DNA of 64,000 nt from positions 62,001 to 126,000 of the forward strand of contig SBEG01000002.1 in the NCBI GenBank assembly GCA_009668975.1, given 5' to 3'. The notes beneath the pieces are model-generated. The model was given only the letters and a program-made list of their open reading frames with translations, was not told the origin of the DNA and did not search any database. Source of the stretch: Deltaproteobacteria bacterium (lineage in GTDB: Bacteria; Desulfobacterota; Desulfuromonadia; Geobacterales; Geobacteraceae). Made by a program: the position numbers and the translations under genes. Positions 8,270 to 16,912 of this stretch are shown piece by piece (position 1 is the stretch's first letter; every line of letters begins with the position of its first letter).

Positions 8270-8978
8270 TCGGCTTTTCTCCCACATAACAGGTGACTAT
8301 ACCGAAGGTGTAATCGGTATGGTCAACGCTTTCGAAGCCGGCTTCGGTCATCATCTTCTTAAATGCTTGCTGGTCCGGAAATTCCAGAACCGAATCAGGC
8401 AGGTAGCGATAGGCCCCGGAGTCGGATAATATGCCGCCAATTGCCGGGAGAAGTCGTCTGAAGTAATAATGATACACGGATTTGAAAAATCGGGATTTGG
8501 GGTTGGAAAATTCCAGTATAACTATCCTGCCGCCAGGAAGAAGTGTTCTCAGTATTTCCCGTAAACCGAGATTCCTGTCATCAACATTTCTGATCCCGAA
8601 AGCGATTGTGGCGGAGTCAAACGTGTCGTTGTGAAAGGGCAAAGCCTCGCAGGATGCTACTCCGAGCGCGACCCTGTTGCTGAGTTGCGATGTTTCAAGT
8701 TTGTTCAGGCCGATTTCTACCATTGCCGAGCAAAAATCAACCCCGATGATTTTCACCGTGCAGTCTGTTGTCCTTGCGGCTTCCAGGGCCATGTCGCCGG
8801 TTCCTGTGGCGATGTCGAGCACCCTTCCTCCAGGACGGCTTTTGATCTTTCTGGCTGCGGACTTGCGCCAGCGTCTGTCTATTCCAAGGCTGAGCAATTT
8901 GTTGAGAAAGTCATAGCGGGGTGCGATCTTCCTGAACATATTCCGGACTTGATCACTTTTTGAATCTTTTACCATCAT
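8238..8978 (-). CDS. ubiE: Demethylmenaquinone/ubiquinone methyltransferase
   Basis: A 246-residue class I SAM-dependent methyltransferase of the UbiE/MenG family, the last step of menaquinone synthesis. Motifs in order are VRNMFRKIAPRYDFLNKLLSLGIDRRWR, the SAM loop VLDIATGTGDMALEAA, IGVDFCSAMVEIG, FGIRNVDD, and LEFSNPKSRFFK. An anaerobic respirer of this type would use menaquinone, so MenG is the more likely activity. The two Met codons at the start are equivalent. It stands alone and runs toward the MerR-like gene. Confidence 0.93.
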   Translation of the reverse strand: MMVKDSKSDQVRNMFRKIAPRYDFLNKLLSLGIDRRWRKSAARKIKSRPGGRVLDIATGTGDMALEAARTTDCTVKIIGVDFCSAMVEIGLNKLETSQLSNRVALGVASCEALPFHNDTFDSATIAFGIRNVDDRNLGLREILRTLLPGGRIVILEFSNPKSRFFKSVYHYYFRRLLPAIGGILSDSGAYRYLPDSVLEFPDQQAFKKMMTEAGFESVDHTDYTFGIVTCYVGEKPINDSSRAPQV

Positions 8979-9217
8979 ACAAAAGCTTCCCTCTCGATAT
9001 CGCTGCCTGATTCTGTTGCCTGCAAAGCGGAATTCGTCGTTATAGTAACATACGAGGGCAGAAAAAAGTATTCCGTTTGTTTCCTGGCATTCTGGTTTGC
9101 CGTCGAGAGTGGTTACGTCGAAGCAATTGAGTGCTTTCCATATTTACGTTAGCATCTGGAAGTATCTGAAATCGAGGAATAATTGATCCGCACCTTTACC
9201 TGTTTCGAGGTTTGCCT

Positions 9218-10624
9218 GTGCTTGCATTGATCCGCTGGCAGGATGTTGCCGATATCATCATCATGAGTTTTCTTGTGTATCAGCTTTACAGTTGGTTCAA
9301 ACACTCGAAGGCCTTTCAGGTAGTTATTGGTTTGAGTTCTCTCGGAGTGGTGTATCTGATTACCAAAAACCTCGGTTTTTTCATGACCAGCTGGATACTT
9401 CAGGAACTGGGTACGGTAATTTTTGTGTTGATTATCGTTATCTTTCAAGCAGAAATACGTCAAGCCCTGTACCGGATCAGTCCATTACGACGTATTTTCG
9501 GTCGCCAGGATTCCAGCCTCTCGTTCGATTCTGCCGAGCTCAGTTTAGCGGTGTTTTCACTTGCCGTCTCAAAAACTGGAGCGATCCTCGTTTTTCAGAG
9601 AAGCGAGCCCATTGCTGAATATATTACCAATGGGGTTCCCCTGGATAGCTCCGTCAATGGGCATCTCATCGGCTGTATATTTCAAGATGGGTCTCCGTTG
9701 CACGATGGAGCGCTGGTCATCAGTAACGGCAGAGTGGTTACTGCCTCATGTCACCTTCCGCTTTCAACAAACCCGTCAATCCCCCAGCACTTCGGGACAC
9801 GGCATCGTGCGGGTCTTGGCATTGCTGAACGTTCCGATGCCGCGGTGGTTATCGTCTCTGAAGAGCGGGGTGAAGTTTCCCTGGCGCTTGAGCATACAAT
9901 AGAGAAAATCACCACACCGGAAGAGCTTTCCTCTCGTCTTGAAAGCCTTTTGCAGCTTCCCGTTCGCGAAGAAGTTCACCTAACCCTGGTAAAACGGATC
10001 TTCGGTAACTTTTGGCCGAAGCTTGCAACTGTAGCGCTGGTATTCATCTGCTGGCTGATTATCACGGCCCGGCAGGGTGAGATTGTCACCATAACCGCAC
10101 CGGTTCAGTTTCGCAACTCTCCGGATACCCTGCTCTTGAGAAATTCTTCTGCGGAAGAGGTGGAGCTGCAGCTTAAAACCTTTTCGAGCCTGATCCAGTT
10201 GCCGAAGGAAGGTGAGCTTGCCGCCGAAATCGACCTCTCAAAAACCCGCGTCGGGAATAATAGAATTCTCTTCAAGAAAGAGGATTTTACCTTGCCTTCG
10301 GGAGTGGTAATCACTCGAATCAATCCTTCTTCGCTTCGTGTTACCATGGAGAAGAAAGTTCGAAAGCGCGTACGGGTTACTCCACGGTTTTCCGGCAAGC
10401 TGCCGGCCGGGGTGCGGCTCCGTGACGTAACCGTGCTTCCTTCCGAAGTGATATTGGAAGGACCTGATTCGGTCATGGCGCGGCTTAGTTCGCTGAGGAC
10501 AGAAGAAATCCGGCTTCAGGATGTTGATAGCAGCAGGAGGCTGTCAAGGAAGCTTGAAATCCCCGCAAATCTCAGATCAATCTCCTCCGATACAGTTGTT
10601 GTCCGGCTACAAATCGCTAAGTAG
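9218..10624 (+). CDS. Fused diadenylate cyclase CdaA and CdaR (YbbR) protein
   Basis: This 468-residue protein makes cyclic di-AMP. Three N-terminal membrane helices (residues about 10-80) lead into a DisA-N/DAC catalytic domain with both signature motifs, DGA at about 163-165 and RHR at about 195-197. A fourth helix (about 268-284) leads to two YbbR-type repeats, about 288-375 and 378-466. In Firmicutes CdaA and its regulator CdaR are separate adjacent genes; here they form one chain, so the YbbR part should lie outside the membrane. GTG 9218 is chosen because CGAGG ends eight bases upstream; a TTG two codons earlier is the alternative. No glmM follows. Confidence 0.88.
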   Translation: MLALIRWQDVADIIIMSFLVYQLYSWFKHSKAFQVVIGLSSLGVVYLITKNLGFFMTSWILQELGTVIFVLIIVIFQAEIRQALYRISPLRRIFGRQDSSLSFDSAELSLAVFSLAVSKTGAILVFQRSEPIAEYITNGVPLDSSVNGHLIGCIFQDGSPLHDGALVISNGRVVTASCHLPLSTNPSIPQHFGTRHRAGLGIAERSDAAVVIVSEERGEVSLALEHTIEKITTPEELSSRLESLLQLPVREEVHLTLVKRIFGNFWPKLATVALVFICWLIITARQGEIVTITAPVQFRNSPDTLLLRNSSAEEVELQLKTFSSLIQLPKEGELAAEIDLSKTRVGNNRILFKKEDFTLPSGVVITRINPSSLRVTMEKKVRKRVRVTPRFSGKLPAGVRLRDVTVLPSEVILEGPDSVMARLSSLRTEEIRLQDVDSSRRLSRKLEIPANLRSISSDTVVVRLQIAK

Positions 10625-10732
10625 TTTTTCCGTAAGAGGTTTGTCCAGGTTGAATTTTAGCTGAAGTGTTGAGATATTAGCTGGTTATGGAGCATTTTCT
10701 GTGGACGCATTACAGAAATATTTCATTTAAGG

Positions 10733-10762
10733 TTGACACTCGTCCGTTTTATGCGGTATAAA
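10733..10762 (+). promoter_or_regulatory. Sigma-70 promoter of the LysM/NlpC gene
   Basis: TTGACA (10733-10738) and TATAAA (10757-10762) are separated by 18 bases, about 50 bases before the start codon at 10815. The match to consensus is strong. Confidence 0.7.
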
Positions 10763-10814
10763 GCCTAAGATTTAAAATAACGTTCTGTGTTATAAAACAA
10801 GGAAAGGAGGGCGC

Positions 10815-11849
10815 ATGAAAAGTGGTACCCGCATAATCGGAATAGCCATGCTTCTGATTACCTTCCCCTCACTTGCTATTGCCGCCAAAACTCACATCGT
10901 CAAGAAAAACGACTCGTTATATTCCCTCTCCAAGAGATACCATGTTTCGGTTCAGGCCTTCAAGTCCGCAAACAACCTCGTAAGCAGCCATCTGAAGCTA
11001 GGTGAAAAACTGGTTGTTCCACCTCGTTCATCTTCGACTGCTCAAAGTCACTCAAAAATCAAAGTTTCTGTGTACAAGGTTCGAAAAGGTGATACTCTCA
11101 CTCGAATTGCCAGAAAGACCGGGCTTTCCGTTGCGGAGTTGAAACGGATCAATGGGATTTCCGCTAAATCGCTTAAACCGGGCAAGATGTTATCGCTCCG
11201 GGAAAGTGAACCTGTCCAGGAAGTAGCGAAGAAGCCTGTCAGAAGCTATACGGTCAGAAATACCGAACTTTTCTCCACTGAAGAATACGAGCGGACCCTT
11301 GCCGAATTGACGGACTCCGATCCGGAAAAAACCGTTGATCTTGGAAAGGATTTGGAACTGACGACCGATGCCTCGAAGCGTCTGAAAAAGACCGCATTTA
11401 GTTTTCTCGGAACTCGCTACCGTTTCGGTGGATCAAGTCGAAGCGGTCTTGATTGCTCCAGTTTTGTTCAACACGTTTTTCGGGACCTCGATATTCAACT
11501 TCCGCGAACAGCACGCGAACAGTTCCACACCGGAGAACCGGTAAACACGTACCAACTGCAGAAAGGTGATCTTGTTTTCTTTCGAACCTATGCCTCATTT
11601 CCTTCACATGTTGGCATCTACCTGGGCGACAACAAGATGATTCACGCTTCTTCTCGTGATCATAAGGTTGTCATTTCATCAATCAATACTCCCTATTTTC
11701 GTTCAAGATATATTGGCGCAAAGAGACATCCGACACTGAATCCCGACACGGTGAGTCTGGAAGATCTGTTTGCCGGTTCCGAGGTGGCGGAGGAGAAAGA
11801 TGAAGAAGTTCTGCTGAATGATACTCTCGGTGTGCAGATGAGTAATTAA
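10815..11849 (+). CDS. LysM-LysM-NlpC/P60 cell-wall endopeptidase
   Basis: A 344-residue exported peptidoglycan hydrolase. The signal peptide ends near residue 23 (SLAIAA). Two LysM domains bind glycan at about 27-70 and 88-132. The NlpC/P60 domain covers about 190-310 with Cys214 in LDCSSFVQHVF, His265 in SHVGIYLGD and His277 in MIHASS, so the triad is complete. It should cut stem peptides in the periplasm. AAGGAAAGGAGG gives a strong ribosome site. The C-terminal 35 residues are acidic and unlike the domain. Confidence 0.92.
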   Translation: MKSGTRIIGIAMLLITFPSLAIAAKTHIVKKNDSLYSLSKRYHVSVQAFKSANNLVSSHLKLGEKLVVPPRSSSTAQSHSKIKVSVYKVRKGDTLTRIARKTGLSVAELKRINGISAKSLKPGKMLSLRESEPVQEVAKKPVRSYTVRNTELFSTEEYERTLAELTDSDPEKTVDLGKDLELTTDASKRLKKTAFSFLGTRYRFGGSSRSGLDCSSFVQHVFRDLDIQLPRTAREQFHTGEPVNTYQLQKGDLVFFRTYASFPSHVGIYLGDNKMIHASSRDHKVVISSINTPYFRSRYIGAKRHPTLNPDTVSLEDLFAGSEVAEEKDEEVLLNDTLGVQMSN

Positions 11850-11882
11850 TTGGCTTGTAGGGAGTTCTAGGAAACAGTGATG

Positions 11883-11920
11883 AAGCCGGTGTCGTTATGC
11901 GATAGCCGGCTTTGTTGTTT
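11883..11920 (+). terminator. Probable terminator after the NlpC gene
   Basis: AAGCCGG (11883-11889) pairs with CCGGCTT (11906-11912), followed by TTGTTGTTT. The hairpin overlaps the last codons of the converging HD-GYP gene. Confidence 0.6.
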
Positions 11921-13028
11921 CAGGGTGGAGAAGGTCGTTGATCGGGTATTTTATCGTTCTGTTGTTGCGGTAGATTTCTTCAATTACCGGGGATAGGACT
12001 TTAAAGGCTTCAAGGATTTTCGGGTCAAAGTGTTCTGGTTTCGTCCTGCCATCCCCTTCGGTAATGATCTTGACGACCAATTCATGGTCTGCGGAATCTT
12101 TGTAGGGTCGCTTGCTGCGTAGTGCGTCATATTGATCTACCAGCATGACGATCCGCCCTTCCATGGGGATTTCTTCCCCTTTCAGGCCTCTCGGGTAGCC
12201 GCTGCCGTCCCATCTTTCATGGTGATTCAATGCGATGGATGCTGCCATATGCAGAACCGGATAGGTAGACCCGGAAAGCATTTTTTCACCAATCCTCGTG
12301 TGGGCTTTCATGATTTCAAATTCCTCTTTGGTCAGGCTGCCCGGCTTCAGGAGGATGTTGTCAGGAATTCCGATCTTGCCGATATCGTGCATCGGGCTGG
12401 CAAAGGTGAGGTTTTCAACGAAATCTTCCGGCAGGCCCAGATATTCAGCAATCTTGCCTGCATAGATACCGATGCGGGCAATGTGCGAGCCGGTATCAGT
12501 GTCTCTGAATTCGGCAACAGCCGTTAACCTTTCAATAACTTCAACGCTGATATCTTTAACCATCATCAGTGCGTCTGCAAGTTCTCTGGTTTTCTTTTCC
12601 ACCATGTCCTTGAGCATGAATTTGTAGTTCTTCTCCATCTGGACCAGGCGATTGTATTTCACACCTTTTTCAATGGAATGGAGCAGGTAGGTTGGTTTGT
12701 ATGGTTTGATGATGAAATCAAAGGCGCCCTTCTTTATCGCCTCAACGGCAATATCCAGTTCTGCGTAGGCGGTCATGAGGATGACGGGGATATCCGGATT
12801 CAGGTTATGGACGATTTCCAGAAGTTCAATGCCGGACATGATGGGCATTTTTATGTCGGTGAGTATCGCATCGAATTCGTTGCTCTGGATTTTCTGGAGA
12901 GCTTCTTCTCCGTTATGGCAGGGCAGAACCGAATAGCCGAATTGGCTGAGCAAGGCAACGACTGATTCCAGGACGTACATATCATCGTCGACCACCAGTA
13001 CCGTCGTTGCTTTCGCTTCGTTCGTCAT
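11895..13028 (-). CDS. Response regulator with HD-GYP phosphodiesterase domain
   Basis: The protein has 377 residues. The receiver domain (about 8-125) has the acidic pocket VVDDD and the phosphate-accepting Asp58 in ILTDIKMP. A coiled linker leads to an HD-GYP domain (about 160-350) with His214-Asp215 in [13 protein letters not shown] and the GYP triplet at 277-279 within [23 protein letters not shown] domains hydrolyse cyclic di-GMP or relatives, and all signature residues are present, so activity is likely. There is no adjacent histidine kinase, so its partner is elsewhere. Confidence 0.92.
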   Translation of the reverse strand: MTNEAKATTVLVVDDDMYVLESVVALLSQFGYSVLPCHNGEEALQKIQSNEFDAILTDIKMPIMSGIELLEIVHNLNPDIPVILMTAYAELDIAVEAIKKGAFDFIIKPYKPTYLLHSIEKGVKYNRLVQMEKNYKFMLKDMVEKKTRELADALMMVKDISVEVIERLTAVAEFRDTDTGSHIARIGIYAGKIAEYLGLPEDFVENLTFASPMHDIGKIGIPDNILLKPGSLTKEEFEIMKAHTRIGEKMLSGSTYPVLHMAASIALNHHERWDGSGYPRGLKGEEIPMEGRIVMLVDQYDALRSKRPYKDSADHELVVKIITEGDGRTKPEHFDPKILEAFKVLSPVIEEIYRNNRTIKYPINDLLHPETTKPAIA

Positions 13029-13126
13029 GTAAGACCTTTCTGCTGCCCATGAGACTCTAATTGCTGTTCAGGGCTTTGATGTGATTCCCGGGAGCGAAGA
13101 AAATCGCAATAATCCACGTGGTTCCA

Positions 13127-13408
13127 TTAAGTTCTGCGTTTCAGGCCGAAAGCCTTACGATAGCCGCAATCATCGTGCAGCCAGTTCAGTTTCTGCACGA
13201 GAGTTTCCGTTAGTTGAACGCACTCTGGATAGATTTCAAAACGGCGCGGATAAATTTTACACTCTCTGGTAACAACATCAAGATATCTGCAGGGAGTTGC
13301 CGTGAAAAAAATGGTTCCGTTATCGTTTTCTATTTTCTCGAAACAGCAGATTCCACATTTTTCGCAGAGATCTTCCCAATTGTCACTGCTATTTGACGAT
13401 TTTTTCAT
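13127..13408 (-). CDS. YkgJ-type cysteine-cluster protein
   Basis: A small 93-residue protein. It carries CEKCGICCFE near residues 15-24, then CRYLDVVTRECKIYPRRFEIYPEC, a Cys spacing seen in the YkgJ/YcgN (CxxCxxCC) family that binds zinc or an iron-sulfur cluster. The C-terminal DDCGYRKAFG holds a further Cys. Function is not known in this family. It is a single gene with no close operon partner. Confidence 0.75.
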   Translation of the reverse strand: MKKSSNSSDNWEDLCEKCGICCFEKIENDNGTIFFTATPCRYLDVVTRECKIYPRRFEIYPECVQLTETLVQKLNWLHDDCGYRKAFGLKRRT

Positions 13409-13657
13409 CGTCAGAGAATACCTAATCTCTTCTCATCCTGTCAATGAATTTAGGGTTGGGAGACCATGAATTCCATCGATCGTTACTGTTACAACGGGGT
13501 TAACTTTTTGAGCAAATACGTTTTGCTGCCGCTGCCCGATTGAAAAACACACTGGGTACGAGTAGTATTGATACTAGATTGCGACTCGCCACCAAGATTT
13601 TCTTCTTGTCAGGTGATGATATCTGCTGTGGTACCATAGGCAAATACAGGAGGTAAT

Positions 13658-14170
13658 GTGGATCCCGTGCTCAAAAAGTTGACCCGCTTGCGGGGTGTTG
13701 GAGATGTGCTTGCAAACAGGCTCAAGGATGCCGGACTTGATACTTTCGAGAAAATCGTGGATGCCGGCGCAGACGGTTTAGCTAAAATCCGCGGAATCAA
13801 TTTACGTGCGATACCCGCAATTGTTGCGGAGGCAGCCGAACTGGTCGTCGAGGAAACAGAAAAAACCGTTGACCAGACTGTGGAGAAGGTTACCATTCTC
13901 AGTAGCCGTGTTCAGGTTCTGGCGAAGAATATTCGCGACCGTTTCGGTGATGAGCTCAAAGAAAAACACGGTAAGAAGGTTGAAAAAGAACTTCTTAAAA
14001 TAGTCGGCTTTCTGGACGGGTTCTCCTTGAAACGTCAAAAAAAGAAAGTGGTAAAGGGTCTTGCCAAAGCAGAAAAAAAACTTGCGATAGCCGAGGACGC
14101 AGGATTAAAAAAAATTCGCAAGTGTTTGAAGAGGACCCGGAAATCGTTGGGCAAAATCTCTTCCCATTAG
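13658..14170 (+). CDS. Helix-hairpin-helix protein with basic coiled tail
   Basis: The 170-residue protein starts at GTG 13658, with AGGAGGTAAT directly upstream. Residues 5-60 hold helix-hairpin-helix-like repeats (RLRGVGDVLANRLKDAGLDTFEKI and GADGLAKIRGINLRAIPAIV), which bind DNA backbones. The remainder is a Lys-rich coiled region (LKEKHGKKVEKELLKIVG onward), strongly basic at the end. It is followed 22 bases later by a CHAD-domain gene and then a Ppx gene. A highly basic partner next to polyphosphate-binding proteins could bind either nucleic acid or polyphosphate; this is inference. Confidence 0.7.
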   Translation: MDPVLKKLTRLRGVGDVLANRLKDAGLDTFEKIVDAGADGLAKIRGINLRAIPAIVAEAAELVVEETEKTVDQTVEKVTILSSRVQVLAKNIRDRFGDELKEKHGKKVEKELLKIVGFLDGFSLKRQKKKVVKGLAKAEKKLAIAEDAGLKKIRKCLKRTRKSLGKISSH

Positions 14171-14191
14171 TAACGGTACAAGGGGCACATC

Positions 14192-15082
14192 GTGGTACTA
14201 ATGAAAAAAACACCGCTCTGGATTGCCTCAAAGGGACTTCTCGCCGAGCGTGGCAGTGACTTTTTCCGTTGTCTGGAAACGGCTGTCATAACCTATAATC
14301 CAGTCGATATTCATGATCTGCGTGTTGCTTCCCGGCGCCTTCGGGAAGGGCTTTCTCTCTTTAGCAAATGCTATCCTGCAGATCGGCTTTCATATATGAG
14401 GAAAGCGGTACGCAAGATAACCGATATGCTCGGTGATTTACGAAATATCGATGAGTATCTGGATTTTCTGCGCGAAGAGGCTATCGAGCTGGGACCGGTG
14501 CATGGACTGGAGCTTGCCGATTGCATTGATCGTTATGAAGTAAAGCGTGCAAAAGCGCAAAAACAACTGAAACGTGAATTTCGAAAAACCAGGCCGGCAA
14601 CTCTGCGCAAATATTTTGTCAGAACCATCCACTCTCCGTACATTTTCGATCCCCCCTCCGGTGCGGTTGACCCGTTTATCGCCATAGATGATTTCGCACG
14701 CGAAAGTATCGATCAAAGACTTGCCTCCGTGCTGGAACTTGTTCCGGTGGCTCGCTTGCCGTTGCAGGCTGCCTGCCAGCATCGTTTGCGTATTGCCGTA
14801 AAGCACTACCGTTACCGGATCGAGGTCTTGTCGCCGTTTATGGACGAAAAGTATCGAGAAGTTCACGCCCATGTGAAGGAATACCAGGAAATACTCGGCC
14901 GGATCCATGACCTTGATGTCTTTATCGAGCTGATCCGCGGAATGGGCATCGCAAAGCATACGGAGATTGCCCTTGCGGAACTTTTGACGGCAAAGAGAGA
15001 AACGTCCTTTGCGGCTTTTTTGGCAAAACTCGACACCGTGCCCTTCGAGGTGATCGGTGCCCGGATCAGGAGCCTGTTGTGA
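14192..15082 (+). CDS. CHAD-domain protein
   Basis: This 296-residue alpha-helical CHAD protein has conserved histidines and basic residues, seen in DIHDLRVASRRLREGL (near residue 40), ITDMLGDLRNIDEYL, HRLRIAVKHYRYRIEVL and GRIHDLDVFIELI. CHAD domains bind inorganic polyphosphate through these basic faces. GTG 14192 is chosen over ATG 14201 because AGGGG lies six bases upstream of the GTG. The stop overlaps the Ppx start by four bases, which couples a polyphosphate-binding protein to a polyphosphatase. Confidence 0.9.
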   Translation: MVLMKKTPLWIASKGLLAERGSDFFRCLETAVITYNPVDIHDLRVASRRLREGLSLFSKCYPADRLSYMRKAVRKITDMLGDLRNIDEYLDFLREEAIELGPVHGLELADCIDRYEVKRAKAQKQLKREFRKTRPATLRKYFVRTIHSPYIFDPPSGAVDPFIAIDDFARESIDQRLASVLELVPVARLPLQAACQHRLRIAVKHYRYRIEVLSPFMDEKYREVHAHVKEYQEILGRIHDLDVFIELIRGMGIAKHTEIALAELLTAKRETSFAAFLAKLDTVPFEVIGARIRSLL

Positions 15083-16614
15083 CACGAAGAGGAAAGCGAC
15101 TGGCAGCGATCGACATCGGCTCCAACTCCATCCGCTGCATTGTAGTGGAGGTGGTAAACGGCGGCAGCTTTCGCATCCTTGATGACGAGAAAGCCACGGT
15201 GCGCCTTGGTGAGGCCCTTGGTGAGGGAAAAGGAATTTCACCGGTTGCCTGGGATAGGGCCATGGAAAATCTTCTGCGTATGAAAAAGATCGCGGACGGC
15301 TACGGTGTTAATTATGTGGAGGCTGTTGCCACGAGTGCTGTCCGCAGGGCTTCAAACAGTCAGGAATTCATTCAGTCGGTGGCCGAGCGGACCGGCATCC
15401 GGGTTGTCGTCATTCCGGGCGAGGAAGAGGCGCGTCTCGTTTCTCTCAGTGTCCTGCACAATTTTGATATGGAAGGCATTCGCTACGGGATGATCGATAT
15501 CGGTGGTGGAAGCCTCGAAATCGTCACGGCCTTGGGCAATAGAGTGGAAGAATATTATTCCCTGGAACTGGGCGCGGTAACCCTCACCGAAAAATTTCTC
15601 CACCGTGACCCGGTTGCGGAAGTTGAGCTGCAAAAATTGGCCAAACACGTCCGGATTTCCCTGAAGGAGGTTTTTGAAGGGGAAGATGCCAGTGCCCGAT
15701 GCCTGATTGCCTCTGGAGGGACAATTACCTCGGTGGCTGCCATGGTGATGGCTACCCGTGGGGAGGCCTACGACTCCGTCCATGGCTATGAGGTGCTCCG
15801 TGCGGATATTGTCCACCTCCTGGCGATGCTGGTACGGAAGGACGTGAAGGAGCGCAAGACCATTCCCGGCCTTAACCCGGACCGGGCTGACATCATTGTG
15901 GCCGGTGTGGTCGTAATTGAGGAACTGATGAAGTTCTTTGGCGCCAACATCCTCCGGGTCAATGAAAGAGGCATCAGGGAAGGCCTCATACTCGACAGCC
16001 TCCGGAAACACAGCCTCATTGCTGAAGGCACGCGTCGCCGGAGTTGGAGAGCTGCCGCCCTTGATTTCGGCCGCTCCTGCTTGGTGGATGAGGAGCACGC
16101 CCGCCAGGTGGCGCGCCTTTCTTTGGAACTATTCGATGCCCTGGCCGCTGCCGTTTCCATGGGGGAGCGGGAGCGGCGACTCCTTGAGGCGGCTGCGCTG
16201 CTGCACGATACCGGCTACTTCATCAGCTACTCAAGCCATCACAAACATTCGTACCATCTGATCCGGCATGCGGACCTCTTCGGGTTCTCCCCCCGCGAGC
16301 GGGAAATTATCGCGAATATTGCCCGATACCACCGCAAATCGTTACCGAAAAAGAAGCATGAGGGTTTTTCCCGTCTGGCTGAGCCAGATCGCCTGCTGGT
16401 AAGCCGCTTGGGCGGTATTCTTCGCCTGGCCGACGGGCTTGATCGCCGCAGGAACAGTCTCGTCAAACAGCTGCGTTGTGAGATGACCGACTCGCTTTTC
16501 CGGGTTGTACTGACCGGAGAAGAGGATCTTTCCGTTGAAATCTATTCCGGCAAAGCCAAGGGAACCCTTCTTGAATGTGCCTTCCAGCGTAAGCTCAGCC
16601 TGCTTACCGCCTGA
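15079..16614 (+). CDS. ppx: Exopolyphosphatase/guanosine pentaphosphate phosphatase (Ppx/GppA)
   Basis: A 511-residue Ppx/GppA enzyme. The N-terminal ASKHA fold shows AAIDIGSNSIRCIVVEV, VATSAVRRASN, EEEARLV, and DIGGGSLEIVT; the C-terminal part (from about 320) has an HD domain with LLHDTGYFISYSSHHKHS and ARYHRKSLP. It should release phosphate from polyphosphate ends or from pppGpp. It starts at GTG within the CHAD stop codon (GTGA overlap). The neighbourhood (CHAD before, OprO/P-type porin after) suggests a polyphosphate or phosphate role. Confidence 0.92.
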   Translation: MTRRGKRLAAIDIGSNSIRCIVVEVVNGGSFRILDDEKATVRLGEALGEGKGISPVAWDRAMENLLRMKKIADGYGVNYVEAVATSAVRRASNSQEFIQSVAERTGIRVVVIPGEEEARLVSLSVLHNFDMEGIRYGMIDIGGGSLEIVTALGNRVEEYYSLELGAVTLTEKFLHRDPVAEVELQKLAKHVRISLKEVFEGEDASARCLIASGGTITSVAAMVMATRGEAYDSVHGYEVLRADIVHLLAMLVRKDVKERKTIPGLNPDRADIIVAGVVVIEELMKFFGANILRVNERGIREGLILDSLRKHSLIAEGTRRRSWRAAALDFGRSCLVDEEHARQVARLSLELFDALAAAVSMGERERRLLEAAALLHDTGYFISYSSHHKHSYHLIRHADLFGFSPREREIIANIARYHRKSLPKKKHEGFSRLAEPDRLLVSRLGGILRLADGLDRRRNSLVKQLRCEMTDSLFRVVLTGEEDLSVEIYSGKAKGTLLECAFQRKLSLLTA

Positions 16615-16912
16615 ACATACAATTACCATCCTGCCTTCTCACCCTCCTGATTCATGGACCAGGCGTTGATTAAACGCAGTCACTCATCCGTTTTTTATGA
16701 ACTTCCTGTGTTTCAATTGTTCTTACTACCCCTGCTGCTAGGGGCATATCGTGCAGTTGTAACGTATCTTTTGATGGTATGTAACATCGCTGCAATAGAA
16801 CTCCTGTATCTTTCCGAAGCAGTACGGACGGATAGTTGTGTATGTCGATGCCGCACTCTACAGGTGTTGCCGGCTCACAATGTTCTTATTTCGAGAGACA
16901 AAGGAGGAAGAT

